Assembly (NCBI RefSeq): GCF_015500055.1
Contig: NZ_CP045492.1
Coordinates: 692,501-756,500, forward strand
DNA from: Mesorhizobium sp. NBSH29
Lineage (GTDB): Bacteria; Pseudomonadota; Alphaproteobacteria; Rhizobiales; Rhizobiaceae
DNA: 64,000 nucleotides
Reading direction: 5' to 3'
The notes under the pieces are model-generated. The model ran no database searches. It was not told the origin of the DNA and saw only the letters and a list, made by a program, of their open reading frames with translations. Below are positions 49,853 through 60,273 of the stretch, piece after piece (positions within the stretch are counted from its first letter, which is position 1; every line of letters begins with the position of its first letter). Both the position numbers and the translations under genes were made by a program.

Positions 49853-51106
49853 TTAGCCGTAGCGGCTCAGGCCGAGTTCCCGCACATCGATCTCTGGCTT
49901 CTCCCCAGAAATAATATCGGACATCACTTTTCCAGAGCCGCACGCCATCGTCCACCCCAAGGTGCCATGGCCGGTATTGAGATACAGATTCTTGGGTCCG
50001 GCTTGCCCGATAATAGGCGGGCCATCGGGCGTCATCGGGCGGAGCCCGCACCAGAAACTGGCCTTGGACAAATCGCCGCCGTGCGGGAAAAGATCACTGA
50101 CCGAATGAACCAGTGTCGCTTTGCGACTTTCAGTCAAATTCATGTCGTATCCCGCAATCGCAGCCGTGCCGCCGACGCGGATCCGGTCGCCAAGGCGCGT
50201 GATTGCCACCTTGTAAGTTTCATCCATTATGGTCGATTCCGGCGAACCCGCCTTATCCGTGATCGGCAAGGTGATCGAATAGCCCTTGATCGGGTAGACC
50301 GGAGCCTTCAACCCAAGCGGCTTCAGCATGATCGGCGAATAGCTGCCAAGCGCGACAACATAGGCATCTGCCTCCAAAAGGCCGGCGCTGGTGGCAATAC
50401 CGGTTACTGCGTCACCCTGGCAAACTATCCGATCGATACGTGTGCCGAAGCGGAATGTCACGCCGTTCGCGGCTGCGTGTTGGGCAAGCTTTTCCGTGAA
50501 AATTCGACAATCGCCGGTCTCGTCGCCTGGAAGGCGCAGCCCACCCTGGAACTTTCCCCGCACGGAGGCGAGTGCCGGTTCAGCGCGGATGCAACCTTCC
50601 CGATCCAACACCTCATAGGGAACACCAAACTCCTTCAGCACTGCAATGTCGTCCGCCGTGCCATCGACCTGTTTCTGTGTCCGGAAAAGCTGCAATGTTC
50701 CTTGCGCGCGCTCGTCATAGGAGATTCCGATATCGGCCCGCAGCGCCTTCAACATGTCGCGGCTGTATTCAGCGATGGGCACCATGCGCGACTTGTTCAC
50801 CGCATAGCGCTCCGCAGTGCAGTTGCGCAGCATGGCCAATGTCCACGACCACATGGCAGGTGAGAGCAGCGGCTTGATGACCAGCGGCCCGTGCTTCATC
50901 AAAAGCCATTTAATCGCCTTGAACGGTACTCCAGGGCCTGCCCACGGCGAGGCATAACCGGGCGAAATCTCCCCCGCATTGGCAAAGCTGGTCTCCAGCG
51001 CCGGCCCTTCCCGTCTCTCCACCACCTCTACCTGATGGCCGGCTTCGACAAGATAGTGCGCCGTTGTCACCCCGATCACACCGCCGCCAAGCACGAGAAT
51101 CTTCAT
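49853..51106 (-). CDS. dadA: D-amino acid dehydrogenase small subunit (DadA)
   Basis: FAD enzyme oxidising D-alanine and other D-amino acids, passing electrons to the respiratory chain. 417 aa with FAD motif [22 protein letters not shown] near residues 4-25. [17 protein letters not shown] follows, and the C-terminal [16 protein letters not shown] plus [17 protein letters not shown] complete the pattern. It is convergent with the LysR gene. Alanine racemase lies 1.3 kb upstream on the same strand, so the two could serve L-alanine use. Confidence 0.93.
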   Translation of the reverse strand: MKILVLGGGVIGVTTAHYLVEAGHQVEVVERREGPALETSFANAGEISPGYASPWAGPGVPFKAIKWLLMKHGPLVIKPLLSPAMWSWTLAMLRNCTAERYAVNKSRMVPIAEYSRDMLKALRADIGISYDERAQGTLQLFRTQKQVDGTADDIAVLKEFGVPYEVLDREGCIRAEPALASVRGKFQGGLRLPGDETGDCRIFTEKLAQHAAANGVTFRFGTRIDRIVCQGDAVTGIATSAGLLEADAYVVALGSYSPIMLKPLGLKAPVYPIKGYSITLPITDKAGSPESTIMDETYKVAITRLGDRIRVGGTAAIAGYDMNLTESRKATLVHSVSDLFPHGGDLSKASFWCGLRPMTPDGPPIIGQAGPKNLYLNTGHGTLGWTMACGSGKVMSDIISGEKPEIDVRELGLSRYG

Positions 51107-51130
51107 TCGTTCAGTCCCTGTATATTGTCG

Positions 51131-51676
51131 TCAGGCCGCTGAGGGCCCGGGGTCGTCATCTGGTCCATTCCGGGCAATCGCAGGAGGCGGGATACTCGCT
51201 GGTCTTACCGGAATATTGGAAGAAGATACAAGTCGAAGGAAGGGGGCACCCGTACGTCCAGCAACATGGGAATGCGCAACCCTGCGCTGCGCCGCCTCAG
51301 GCTGAAAAGCGATCGCTTCGATGAAGAGGTGCTCGGCGCTGCCATCCTGTTTGGCCACAGCAACTGTGTCACCAGCGCGGTGGCCAAGCATTGATAGTCC
51401 GCGTGGGACACCTATGGGAATAGTCATCCCAACCAGTGCCCGGATTTCTCCTTGTACCAGGATGCGCGTCAGCGGCGCTCCATCGTCGACGCGAAACACC
51501 ACGCGACTGTTCAAAGTCACGACATCCGCCTCGATATCCTCGCGAAACCGCACCAGTGCTGCCCCCAGCTTGCGGCGCAGAAGTGGCTCCATTGGATCGC
51601 CCCTTCCGCAGCAACGGTCGAGCATGGTTTCGAGGATGGCATAGTCCTTGGTGGTCAGGCGCGGAACAGTGTTCAT
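51131..51676 (-). CDS. Rnk-like GreA/GreB C-terminal domain protein (copy 1, with C-terminal tail)
   Basis: A 181-aa protein. A helical N-terminal part (LTTKDYAILETMLDRCCGRG) is followed by a GreA/GreB-type C-terminal beta domain (LNSRVVFRVDDGAPLTRILV, then IGVPRGLSMLGHRAGDTVAV). This is the layout of Rnk, the nucleoside diphosphate kinase regulator. About 50 extra residues after residue 130 are Pro/Ala-rich and not conserved. Start ATG at 51676 with GGAGA upstream. It lies 52 bases after a second, shorter Rnk-like gene; the pair probably forms an operon and may also run into dadA (24 bases away). Confidence 0.82.
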   Translation of the reverse strand: MNTVPRLTTKDYAILETMLDRCCGRGDPMEPLLRRKLGAALVRFREDIEADVVTLNSRVVFRVDDGAPLTRILVQGEIRALVGMTIPIGVPRGLSMLGHRAGDTVAVAKQDGSAEHLFIEAIAFQPEAAQRRVAHSHVAGRTGAPFLRLVSSSNIPVRPASIPPPAIARNGPDDDPGPSAA

Positions 51677-51728
51677 CGCACGATCTCCTTCCGGCAATCT
51701 CAGGCGAAATGGAATTCTTAATGGCTGT

Positions 51729-52136
51729 TCAGGCCGCGACCGGCTGGTGTACCGAAACCAGAGTGATCTCCATCGGGCGACCATCATGGGAGGTCCAGTG
51801 GGCAACCTGACCGACTTTCAGCCCTATCACCGCGACGCCAAGCGCGCTCAGAACGGAAATGCGGCCTGCGGCAAGGTCAGCGTCGCCAGGATAAACCAAA
51901 GTGACACTACGGGTAACACCGGCGCTGTTCCGGTATTCGAGGCTTGAACCCATCCGCACGACCGAATCGGCAACTTTGCGGTCCGGCACCACATCGGCGC
52001 GGTCCATCTCTGCAAGCAGGGCTTCTGCCACATCAGGCATCCGTTCCTGCACCGCCAACGCAAGGCTGGAGAGCCTGTGATAATCTTCCTCGCCCACAAC
52101 AATGTTGGTTGGGCGGCGTTCGCGTTGAGCGCGCAT
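51729..52136 (-). CDS. Rnk-like nucleoside diphosphate kinase regulator (copy 2)
   Basis: A 135-aa protein of normal Rnk length. NIVVGEEDYHRLSSLALAVQ leads into the GreA/GreB C-terminal-like domain: VRMGSSLEYRNSAGVTRSVT, LVYPGDADLAAGRISVLSALGVAVIGLKVGQ. Rnk binds RNA polymerase near the secondary channel in E. coli; its name reflects a genetic effect on Ndk. The two copies differ widely in sequence, so they are old paralogs. Promoter expected in the 267-base gap upstream. Confidence 0.88.
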   Translation of the reverse strand: MRAQRERRPTNIVVGEEDYHRLSSLALAVQERMPDVAEALLAEMDRADVVPDRKVADSVVRMGSSLEYRNSAGVTRSVTLVYPGDADLAAGRISVLSALGVAVIGLKVGQVAHWTSHDGRPMEITLVSVHQPVAA

Positions 52137-52251
52137 GATGACAATCCGTAACTTCCAGCGCCAGGCACAGGGCCGGGCGTCCGCTAAACATGTAATGCAA
52201 CCTCACCCGTGAAGGAGGATTGCGTTGGCTTATGCGTAATGGAAGATCCCC

Positions 52252-52398
52252 ATGGCCGCCGGCGCATACGGCGAAGCCAAGGGGCTAGGATCCCGCGATA
52301 GGGCAGATCCGGAAGCAGCAGGCGCTGCGATGATGTTCAACGATGCACATGGTACGAGCCAACCCCAGGGGGAACGAATTGTCAAGGTCGAAGCGTAA
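52252..52398 (+). CDS. Possible small protein, 48 aa (uncertain)
   Basis: An ATG with GGAAG eight bases upstream opens a 49-codon frame encoding a hydrophilic product (MAAGAYGEAKGLGSRDRADP ... GERIVKVEA) that ends 5 bases before the 3' end of alr, convergent with it. There is no recognisable family and the codon bias is unremarkable, so it may be a chance frame. A separate strong AAGGAGGA sits 30-40 bases further upstream at 52212-52219. Confidence 0.2.
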   Translation: MAAGAYGEAKGLGSRDRADPEAAGAAMMFNDAHGTSQPQGERIVKVEA

Positions 52399-52403
52399 AG
52401 GGC

Positions 52404-53519
52404 TCAGGCGCCGAGATACCTCCTGTGGTAACGCTGGCCAAGGCCTGTCAGGATTTCATAGCTGATGGTGCCGGCGAGAGAAGCAATCTCGTCCACACTC
52501 TGGTCAACCCCTATGAGATCGACAAGGTCGCCTGCATGCAGCGTCTCGGGCGGCAGTGCCGAAATGTCGAGGATGATACTGTCCATCGAGACGCGCCCTA
52601 CGAAGGGCAGGCGCGTGCCGTGATAAAAGGCTGATCCCCCCACCCGGCGTGGCCAGCCGTCAGCATAGCCAAGTGAGATGGTTGCGGTTGTAAGGGGCTC
52701 ATGCGCCAAGAATGCATGGCCATAACCAATCCCATCGCGAGCGGCAACCGGTCGCGTCTGGATGACCCTTGCCTGCAGGCCAACGACAGGCTGCATCGGG
52801 TTTGCCCAGCCAGGAACAGGATTGCCACCGTAAAGCGCAATCCCGGGGCGCACCAAGTCATAGAGATAGTCCTTGCCCAGAAATATTCCTGCCGAGTTGG
52901 CGAGGGAGATCGGCGTTTGCGGCAATTTGCTGCGCAGTATGTCGAAATTGTTCCGCTGCTGTGCATTTGCCGGGTGACCCGGCTCGTCGGCACAGGCCAG
53001 GTGGCTCATGATCAAAGTAATCGAAATGCCGGCGAGCGCGGCATGATCCGCGGCGATGTGCTCCACTTCCTTCGGGGCCATCCCGAGTCGCGCCATGCCG
53101 CTATCGACCTGCAGTGCGGCAGCACACACGTTGCCCACACGGAGCGCAGCCTGTCGCCAGGCAGCGAGTTGTTCAAGGCTGTTGATCACGGGACGTAGAT
53201 CGTGCGCAATAGCTTCGGCTTCGCCACCCGGTGGAACGCCGTTGAGCACGTAAATGTGCGCGGAAGAGCCAAGGATACCCCTCAATGCGATACCCTCGCT
53301 GATGTGCGCGACAAAGAACGTTGAACAGCCTTCCGCACTCAGCGCAGGCGCCACTTTTTCTGCACCGATCCCATAGGCATCTGCCTTGACGACTCCGGCA
53401 CATTTCTGCACCCCACCTGCCAAGCGGGCCAACTGCCGGTAGTTCGCGCGGATCGCTCCAAGATCTATCGTAAGAACAGCGCCTGCCAGATTCTCCGGGT
53501 CGCAATCTCGGTCCACCAT
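52404..53519 (-). CDS. alr: Alanine racemase
   Basis: PLP enzyme interconverting L- and D-alanine. 371 aa. The PLP lysine is Lys45 in GVVKADAYGIG. Later motifs are VDSGMARLGMAPKEVEHI, the barrel strand GIALYGGNPVPGW, and the catalytic-Tyr region GIGYGHAFLAHEP near the C-terminal domain. It may supply D-alanine for the cell wall or, given dadA nearby, act in alanine breakdown (dadX role). Divergent from ispG. Confidence 0.95.
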   Translation of the reverse strand: MVDRDCDPENLAGAVLTIDLGAIRANYRQLARLAGGVQKCAGVVKADAYGIGAEKVAPALSAEGCSTFFVAHISEGIALRGILGSSAHIYVLNGVPPGGEAEAIAHDLRPVINSLEQLAAWRQAALRVGNVCAAALQVDSGMARLGMAPKEVEHIAADHAALAGISITLIMSHLACADEPGHPANAQQRNNFDILRSKLPQTPISLANSAGIFLGKDYLYDLVRPGIALYGGNPVPGWANPMQPVVGLQARVIQTRPVAARDGIGYGHAFLAHEPLTTATISLGYADGWPRRVGGSAFYHGTRLPFVGRVSMDSIILDISALPPETLHAGDLVDLIGVDQSVDEIASLAGTISYEILTGLGQRYHRRYLGA

Positions 53520-53688
53520 AGCGTTACCTGTCCTACATTCGCCCGCAGGTCGTCAGCACTGATATCCTAGTCTCTCAATCGCGGTTCCGTTGCAAGGGGC
53601 GAGCCGGTAGACACTGCGCGCCTTGACATCGTCGTCCTCGTCAGCCACCTGAGAACCATAAAAGCTCGGCTGAACAAGGTGCCCGGCC

Positions 53689-54936
53689 ATGGCCTATTTT
53701 GCATCCCCCTTTGACCGACGCACCTCCATTGGCGTCGATGTCGGCGGCGTCTTGGTTGGTGGCGGCGCGCCCGTGGTCGTGCAATCGATGACTAATACCG
53801 ACACTGCCGATATTGACGGCACGGTTGCGCAAGTTGCAGCGCTCGCCAAGGCCGGTTCGGAACTGGTGCGCATCACAGTTGATCGTGACGAGAGCGCGGC
53901 CGCTGTGCCGAGAATTCGCGAACGCCTTGATAGACTTGGCGTCGGCGTCCCGCTGGTTGGAGACTTTCACTATATCGGCCACCGCCTGCTCGCCGACCAT
54001 CCCGATTGCGCACAGGCTTTGGCAAAATATCGCATTAACCCAGGCAATGTCGGCTTCAAGGATAAGAAGGACAAGCAGTTCGCTGATATCGTCGAAACGG
54101 CGATCCGGTTCGACAAGCCGGTGCGTATCGGTGTAAACTGGGGCTCGCTCGATGAAGTTCTGCTGACCCGCCTGATGGACGAGAACCAGACCAACGGCTC
54201 GCCGCTCACGGCCAATCAGGTGATGCGAGAGACGATTGTCCAGTCAGCCCTACTATCAGCGGCTGCGGCCGAAGATATCGGCCTGCCGCGCGAAAAGATC
54301 ATCCTGTCGGCCAAGGTCAGCCAGGTGCAGGATCTGATCGCCGTCTACGCTGAACTCGCAGCCCGCTCCAATCACGCGCTGCATCTTGGCCTGACCGAGG
54401 CCGGGATGGGCACCAAAGGCATTGTGGCTTCCTCGGCGGCCATGGGAATTTTGCTACAGCAGGGGATTGGCGACACCATTCGTGTGTCGCTGACGCCTGA
54501 GCCGAACGGTGACCGCACCCGAGAGGTCCAGGTGGCGCAGGAGCTCCTCCAAACCATGGGTTTCCGACAGTTTATCCCCATCGTTGCCGCCTGCCCTGGC
54601 TGCGGCCGCACCACGTCAACTGTTTTTCAGGAATTGGCGCAGAACATTCAAGGTGACATTCGAAGAAACATGCCCATATGGCGCGAGCAATACCCAGGCG
54701 TCGAAGAGCTTAAAGTGGCGGTGATGGGTTGCATCGTCAACGGCCCAGGCGAATCGAAACATGCTGACATCGGCATCTCATTGCCTGGCACCGGCGAGAC
54801 CCCCACAGCTCCCGTATTCATCGACGGCAAGAAGGCTGCGACACTACGAGGACCCAAAATTGCCGAAGAGTTCCAGGCCATGGTGGCCACCTATATCGAA
54901 GCCCGGTTCGGGCGCGGAAAACAGGCGGCGGAATAG
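53689..54936 (+). CDS. ispG: 4-hydroxy-3-methylbut-2-en-1-yl diphosphate synthase (flavodoxin)
   Basis: Iron-sulfur enzyme of the non-mevalonate isoprenoid pathway. 415 aa. The N-terminal barrel contains [20 protein letters not shown]. The 4Fe-4S site is formed by cysteines in ACPGCGRTT and [18 protein letters not shown]. The start ATG at 53689 has AAGG upstream. The downstream lytic transglycosylase gene begins 3 bases after the stop. Confidence 0.97.
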   Translation: MAYFASPFDRRTSIGVDVGGVLVGGGAPVVVQSMTNTDTADIDGTVAQVAALAKAGSELVRITVDRDESAAAVPRIRERLDRLGVGVPLVGDFHYIGHRLLADHPDCAQALAKYRINPGNVGFKDKKDKQFADIVETAIRFDKPVRIGVNWGSLDEVLLTRLMDENQTNGSPLTANQVMRETIVQSALLSAAAAEDIGLPREKIILSAKVSQVQDLIAVYAELAARSNHALHLGLTEAGMGTKGIVASSAAMGILLQQGIGDTIRVSLTPEPNGDRTREVQVAQELLQTMGFRQFIPIVAACPGCGRTTSTVFQELAQNIQGDIRRNMPIWREQYPGVEELKVAVMGCIVNGPGESKHADIGISLPGTGETPTAPVFIDGKKAATLRGPKIAEEFQAMVATYIEARFGRGKQAAE

Positions 54937-54939
54937 AGC

Positions 54940-55794
54940 ATGAGGATAATCCCGAAGGCGGCAGTGCTGCTTTGCGGGGTCATAGCATTTACACCCGCCA
55001 GCGCCGAGCCCGATTCCAACGTCACCACCAAGCCGACAGTCGAGCGCATCTGTCAATTGATAGAAACATATGCCGACAGCCAAAATCTGCCCCGCGAATT
55101 CTTCGCCCGGCTGATCTGGAAGGAAAGCCGTTTTGACGCCACTGCTGTGAGCCCCGTCGGCGCAGAGGGTATCGCCCAGTTCATGCCTGGCACGGCAAAA
55201 ATGCGGGGCCTTTCAGACCCATTTGATATTGAGCAGGCTATTCCGGCCTCAGCCAAGTATCTTGGGGAACTGAAACACGGTTACGGCAATCTGGGACTTG
55301 CGGCCGCAGCCTATAATGCAGGGGAAACACGTGTATCGCGCTGGCTGAAATCCGGGGGCTTTCTTCCTCTTGAAACAGAGGATTACGTGCTCGACGTGAT
55401 GGGCGAGGCAGCCGATAGCTTTACCAAGGCAAGCTATCAGGGAGCCGTGCGTGCACTCGATCCCAAACGCACCTTCGAGGAAGCCTGCCGGAATCTGCCA
55501 ATCATCATGGCGGCCACTGTACCGATGTCTCGGATCAGGATCAAACCCTGGGGAATCCAGGTAGCAGGCAATTTCCGTCGCCAGGCAGCGGTTCGCCAGT
55601 GGGATATCCTGCGCAAGCGTTTCCCCGGTTTGCTGGCCGGCCATAGCCCTGTGGTCAGCCGCATCAAGTCGCCACGCGGGCGCACGGGCATTTATGCAGT
55701 TCGGATCGGAGCAGAATCGCGCGGCGAGGCCGATGTAATCTGCCGCAAGCTTCACACCGTAGGCGGGGCCTGCATCGTGCTCCGCAATCGGTAA
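54940..55794 (+). CDS. Lytic transglycosylase (SLT domain)
   Basis: A 284-aa exported enzyme that cleaves peptidoglycan between MurNAc and GlcNAc. A signal peptide (AAVLLCGVIAFTPASA) precedes the SLT domain. The catalytic Glu lies in LIWKESRFDATAVSPVGAEG, followed by IAQFMPGTAKMRGLSDPFD and LGLAAAAYNAGETRVSRWL. The C-terminal 90 residues look SPOR-like (GRTGIYAVRIGAESRGEADV), a fold that binds denuded glycan strands; this part is a resemblance only. It is coupled to ispG by a 3-base gap. Confidence 0.9.
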   Translation: MRIIPKAAVLLCGVIAFTPASAEPDSNVTTKPTVERICQLIETYADSQNLPREFFARLIWKESRFDATAVSPVGAEGIAQFMPGTAKMRGLSDPFDIEQAIPASAKYLGELKHGYGNLGLAAAAYNAGETRVSRWLKSGGFLPLETEDYVLDVMGEAADSFTKASYQGAVRALDPKRTFEEACRNLPIIMAATVPMSRIRIKPWGIQVAGNFRRQAAVRQWDILRKRFPGLLAGHSPVVSRIKSPRGRTGIYAVRIGAESRGEADVICRKLHTVGGACIVLRNR

Positions 55795-55803
55795 ACTGCG
55801 CCA

Positions 55804-58176
55804 TCAGGCTGATTGAGCGAGCGCTGCCCCCGCCGGATGGTCCAGCCACATGTCTATTTTCGAGGCAAGACGATCAGGCGAAATCGGCTTGGATAGATAG
55901 TCATCCATGCCCGAGTCGATGCACTTCTCGCGATCGCCCTTTAGCGCATGTGCGGTCACGCCTATAATAGGTGTATGAACGCCAGTGCCTTTCTCCGCGG
56001 CCCTGATTGCTCGGGTGGCCTCGTACCCGTTCATTTCGGGCATCGACACATCCATCAGGATGAGCCGCGGCGCCAGCGCTCGGTACATCTCGACGGCTGT
56101 GCGGCCATTGCTGGCGATCCTATAGCTCAAATCCAGCCCATTCAAGATTTGACCGAACACCAACTGGTTCACATCATTATCTTCAGCAATCAGGATATCA
56201 AGGCCGGACAGCGTTTCCCGAGTCTCGCGGCGCACAGGCTTTAGGGGATGCGCAGCCTGCTTGATCTCTGTTGGTGGCGCGATGAAGGAGGGTCCGACCG
56301 TTTCAGCTTTGATCGCAACGTTTCGTGCCTTCTGGATTGCACCCACCACAGCAGCTAAAAGCGTGGCTGATCGCGCGGGTTTGGTCAGATGCGCGGCAAT
56401 CCCGTAATCGATGAACAAGCGGCCAAAATCCACCTGATCGACCGAGGTGAGAAGGATCACAGGCATTTGTGCATGGCGCCCGTCAGCGGCAATCTTACGT
56501 GCAACATCAGATCCGCTCATCCCGGGCATCTGATAGTCGAGGATGACGCAGTCGACTGCCGCGCCAATCTCTGCCGAGCGCTCCAAAAATGCGAGCCCAA
56601 TGGGGCCATTCTCAGCGGCAGCACATTCAAAGCCCCAAGTCTTCAATTGCTCCAGCAGGATATCTCGGTTGATGGGATTGTCGTCGATCACCAACACGCG
56701 CGCCCCGGTAACGTCGACAGGAACTACGTGGGCGGGTTTTTCAGTGGCACAGACAGGAAGAACAATCGTGAACCAGAAGGCCGAACCCCGTCCGGGCTCA
56801 GATTTAACCTGAATGGCGCCGTTCATGATTCCAACCAATCGCGCCGCTATGGCAAGCCCGAGCCCGGTGCCCTCGTGGCGACGCGTCGAGCTTCCATCCA
56901 CCTGAGCGAATTTTTCAAAGACTCCCTCGAGCTTTTCTGGCGGGATTCCGATGCCGGTGTCTTCCACACGTACAGTCAGCGCGAGCATATCGCCGTTGAG
57001 TTCTCCAGCAACGTCAATTAGCACATGGCCGCGCTCAGTGAACTTGACTGCGTTGCCCAAGAGGTTGGTGATGATCTGCCGGAAACGCCCGACATCCCCC
57101 ACAACCGATTCAGGCAGCCTCGGGTCTACCCTTACGATCAGCTCGAGATTTTTCTCCGCAACCCGGGCTGACAAAAGTGTGGCCACGTCCTCCACAGCTT
57201 CCACTAGGCGAAAGGGAACCGGATCAAGCATTAACTGCCCGGCATTGATCTTGGAGAAATCCAGGATGTCGTTAATGATTGTCAACAGAGCGTTGCCTGA
57301 CTTCACTATCACATCCGTGAATGTCTTCTGGCGCGGCGTTAGGTCGGTACGGGCCAAAAGCTCGGCCATCCCCAATACGCCATTCATCGGCGTTCGGATT
57401 TCGTGGCTCATATTGGCAAGAAACTCGGACTTGGTACGATCCGCAGCTTCTGCTCGGCCAAGAGAGGCCGATGATTGTTCAAATGCCCGCGAAATTGCCT
57501 GTTCCATGGGCCGGAAAATCGAAAAGGCTACGATGCCGAGAGCCAGCATCATGAGCAGGCTGGAGGCAGCCAGGAGCCGGTCGCTCACAAGTTCCGTTTC
57601 CCGGCGCTCTCTGTCCAGCGCCGATCGCGCACGCGTAAGCATGGGCAGCGCAAAAAGGTCATTTTGATTGCGAATTTCTCGAAACGTCCATTCATTGATG
57701 CTGTTCGCATCCGAAATCGATTCCAAGTTTCTGACAATGTCCCGTGCAGACCAGAACAGATCTCCGTTGATGGACGCGGTGTCGATTTCTCTGGCATTTT
57801 CCGGGTTGAGACGCGGCTCCAGCACGCTGTAAGTCTGCTCGAGCTTTGCGATATCAGCGGTAATTCTCATCGCATGCTCTCGGGCAGCAGCGTTCAGTTC
57901 GGCCCGTGTTTCCGCTCTCCAAGCGCTCGATGTATGTTCAGCGAAACTGGCGGCTTGTCTGAGATGCTGAAGAAGCGTCATCGATGCTTCTGAACCCGCG
58001 TCTAGCTGGTTCCGATAAGAATTGAGTTTCGTCATCGCGAACAGGATGGCGGTCGCGACAACCGCTATCAGCAAGAGGCCTGAAAGATACCGGACCCGGA
58101 TCGAACGGATAAATGACGAATACTCTGGCACGCGACCCCCGAACCACTCCAGGCAATGCCCGGCGGCATGACCCAT
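55804..58176 (-). CDS. Hybrid sensor histidine kinase with two receiver domains
   Basis: A membrane kinase of about 790 aa. Two TM segments ([19 protein letters not shown] and [17 protein letters not shown]) flank a helical periplasmic region of about 150 residues with no recognised sensor fold. HisKA ([20 protein letters not shown]) and HATPase ([36 protein letters not shown]) follow. The first receiver ([15 protein letters not shown], Asp in VILDYQMPG) and the second ([14 protein letters not shown], Asp in [16 protein letters not shown]) complete it. No Hpt domain is present, so phosphate probably passes to a separate protein. The start is uncertain: GTG at 58203, ATG at 58176 and GTG at 58131 are all in frame. 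Confidence 0.93.
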   Translation of the reverse strand: MGHAAGHCLEWFGGRVPEYSSFIRSIRVRYLSGLLLIAVVATAILFAMTKLNSYRNQLDAGSEASMTLLQHLRQAASFAEHTSSAWRAETRAELNAAAREHAMRITADIAKLEQTYSVLEPRLNPENAREIDTASINGDLFWSARDIVRNLESISDANSINEWTFREIRNQNDLFALPMLTRARSALDRERRETELVSDRLLAASSLLMMLALGIVAFSIFRPMEQAISRAFEQSSASLGRAEAADRTKSEFLANMSHEIRTPMNGVLGMAELLARTDLTPRQKTFTDVIVKSGNALLTIINDILDFSKINAGQLMLDPVPFRLVEAVEDVATLLSARVAEKNLELIVRVDPRLPESVVGDVGRFRQIITNLLGNAVKFTERGHVLIDVAGELNGDMLALTVRVEDTGIGIPPEKLEGVFEKFAQVDGSSTRRHEGTGLGLAIAARLVGIMNGAIQVKSEPGRGSAFWFTIVLPVCATEKPAHVVPVDVTGARVLVIDDNPINRDILLEQLKTWGFECAAAENGPIGLAFLERSAEIGAAVDCVILDYQMPGMSGSDVARKIAADGRHAQMPVILLTSVDQVDFGRLFIDYGIAAHLTKPARSATLLAAVVGAIQKARNVAIKAETVGPSFIAPPTEIKQAAHPLKPVRRETRETLSGLDILIAEDNDVNQLVFGQILNGLDLSYRIASNGRTAVEMYRALAPRLILMDVSMPEMNGYEATRAIRAAEKGTGVHTPIIGVTAHALKGDREKCIDSGMDDYLSKPISPDRLASKIDMWLDHPAGAALAQSA

Positions 58177-58290
58177 AACTTGGATTTTCGTGATCCCGAT
58201 CACATATCATTTACGTTAAGAAACGGTGTCGCACGCCGGTCGAGGTGGGAAGATCCGCATTGTGCCCCACAACAAGTGACAACGGAGGTG

Positions 58291-59208
58291 CTAGTTCCGC
58301 CGCGCAGCAACAAAGCTGGCCGCAGCATTCAGAAGCACAGCATCGTCGCCATAAGGTTGAAGCAAGGCCTGTGCCTGGGCAACAAGCCCCTGCAGTTGCT
58401 GACGCGCCCACGCGCCACCATACAATGCCGCCAATGTTGCCTTGCCCGCTGCTTTGTCCTTGCCCGTAGCTTTGCCCATCGTGCCGGCATCGGCAGTCAG
58501 GTCGAGCAGATCGTCGGCAAGTTGGAAGGCCACACCGATGCCAAGTCCGAACTCAGCGATGCGGGCCCTTTCGGCCTCCGATGCTTCGGCCAGGATCGCA
58601 CCTGCCTCGCACGCAAAACGGATTAGCGCGCCGGTCTTCATAGCCTGAAGAGTCAGAATTCCGGTTTCGTCCGGCTTTGTCGACTGGGCCTGAAGGTCAA
58701 GCGCCTGGCCGCCTGCCATGCCGCCCGCTCCAGATGCTCGCGCCAGACCCAGCACCAGCTCAGCCTTGACCGCCGCCGGCAACTCAGTGGCCGGATCAGC
58801 GATAATATCGAAGGCGTAGGTCAACAGGCTGTCACCGGCCAGTATCGCCGTCGCTTCGTCGAAAGCACGGTGCACCGTTGGCTGACCACGCCGCATGTCG
58901 TCATTGTCCATCGCGGGCAGGTCGTCATGGATAAGCGAGTAGCAATGGACACATTCCACCGCCGCCGCCACGCGAAGCGCCGCCACGCCATCCGCTTGAA
59001 ACAATCGCGCGCATTCAAGTACCAGAAATGGCCTCAGCCTTTTGCCGCCATTCAACACGCCATGGCGCATGGCAGCCATCAGTTGCTGTGGGCGCGCAAT
59101 TTCACCGGTGCGCACATTGCCATCCAGCAGGTCGCGCAGGGTCGATTCAACGCGCAAAGCATTGAGCGCGAGCGCGTGTTCAAAGGAAGTGTCATCTGGC
59201 ATTGTCAT
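58291..59208 (-). CDS. ispA: Farnesyl diphosphate synthase (polyprenyl synthetase, IspA type)
   Basis: Makes C15 farnesyl diphosphate from DMAPP and IPP. 305 aa. The first Asp-rich motif is LIHDDLPAMDNDDMRRGQPT and the second FQLADDLLDLTAD. NGGKRLRPFLVLE is the IPP-binding start. Length and the two-residue insertion in the first motif are typical of bacterial FPP synthases. Divergent from mtgA across 180 bases, an arrangement found in other Rhizobiales. Confidence 0.93.
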   Translation of the reverse strand: MTMPDDTSFEHALALNALRVESTLRDLLDGNVRTGEIARPQQLMAAMRHGVLNGGKRLRPFLVLECARLFQADGVAALRVAAAVECVHCYSLIHDDLPAMDNDDMRRGQPTVHRAFDEATAILAGDSLLTYAFDIIADPATELPAAVKAELVLGLARASGAGGMAGGQALDLQAQSTKPDETGILTLQAMKTGALIRFACEAGAILAEASEAERARIAEFGLGIGVAFQLADDLLDLTADAGTMGKATGKDKAAGKATLAALYGGAWARQQLQGLVAQAQALLQPYGDDAVLLNAAASFVAARRN

Positions 59209-59388
59209 CGCGGCGAGCGTTGAAGCGAATTTCTGAACCGGTCAAGTCGTTTTGCATTCACCAATGGCAAACGGAATATCGTTCAAGCGTTGCGCTCTGC
59301 GCGCCACGCCTTTATGCGGTAGGAAGTTAACTCGGGGATTTAGGGCTTGACCGGGCCAACTGTCGATCCAGAACCGGAGAGGCTGGGG

Positions 59389-60111
59389 ATGCCGCCAAAA
59401 CGCAAGCGCGAGCCCAGCCGCAACCGGCTTGGCGTGCGACCGCGGACATGGCTGCGGCGCGGACTGCTGCTGTGTGGCGCGCTCGCCATGGTACCTGCTC
59501 TGCTGACGTTGCTTTATTGGCCGGCATTTGTGCACCCCATATCGACACTTATGCTGCAGGATCTGGTGAGCGGCAGGGGCTATGATCGCCGCTGGGTTCC
59601 GATAGACGAAGTGGCACCGCATCTTCTGCATTCAATTATTATGTCCGAAGACGGCCAGTTCTGTTCTCACAAGGGCATCGACTTTGCTGAGCTGAACCTC
59701 GTGATTGACGATGCCATGTCCGGCGAGGGAACGCGTGGCGCCTCGACAATCCCCATGCAGACCGTGAAAAACCTTTATCTCTGGGGCGGACGCTCAATCA
59801 TTCGCAAGATACTGGAGGCACCCCTGGCGCTCTATTTGGATACCGTCCTGACAAAAAGACGGATCATGGAAATCTACGTAAACATCGTCGAATGGGGCCC
59901 TGGGATCTATGGCGCAGAGGCTGCTTCACAGCACCATTTCGGCCGCCCTGCCAAGGATTTGACCTTCGGTCAGGCCGCTCTCCTTGCCGTGTCCCTGCCC
60001 AACCCTATCGCCCGCGACCCGGCCAGGCCTGGGCCCGGCCTTCGTCGCCTGGCCACGCTGATCGAAAAGCGGGCGCGCAAATCCGGATATTACGTCGGAT
60101 GCGTCAACTGA
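59389..60111 (+). CDS. mtgA: Monofunctional biosynthetic peptidoglycan transglycosylase
   Basis: Polymerises lipid II into glycan strands. 240 aa from the ATG at 59389 (GGAGAGG nine bases upstream; a TTG 14 codons earlier is less likely). One TM segment ([20 protein letters not shown]) precedes the GT51 domain. That domain shows the catalytic Glu in [34 protein letters not shown], and [20 protein letters not shown]. No transpeptidase domain follows. Confidence 0.95.
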   Translation: MPPKRKREPSRNRLGVRPRTWLRRGLLLCGALAMVPALLTLLYWPAFVHPISTLMLQDLVSGRGYDRRWVPIDEVAPHLLHSIIMSEDGQFCSHKGIDFAELNLVIDDAMSGEGTRGASTIPMQTVKNLYLWGGRSIIRKILEAPLALYLDTVLTKRRIMEIYVNIVEWGPGIYGAEAASQHHFGRPAKDLTFGQAALLAVSLPNPIARDPARPGPGLRRLATLIEKRARKSGYYVGCVN

Positions 60112-60273
60112 AGCCCGCAAGTACCCCGCTGCCGCGATAAAAATTCGCCAAAAGCGCTGGCCAAAGTCACCGCGACTGTGTATAGGCACGCCGACTTTCA
60201 GAATTCCGGCCCGTATCTTATGCCCCTTCACATGGGAATATGGGGCTTTTCGACCGACAAGCGAGTAATTTCA

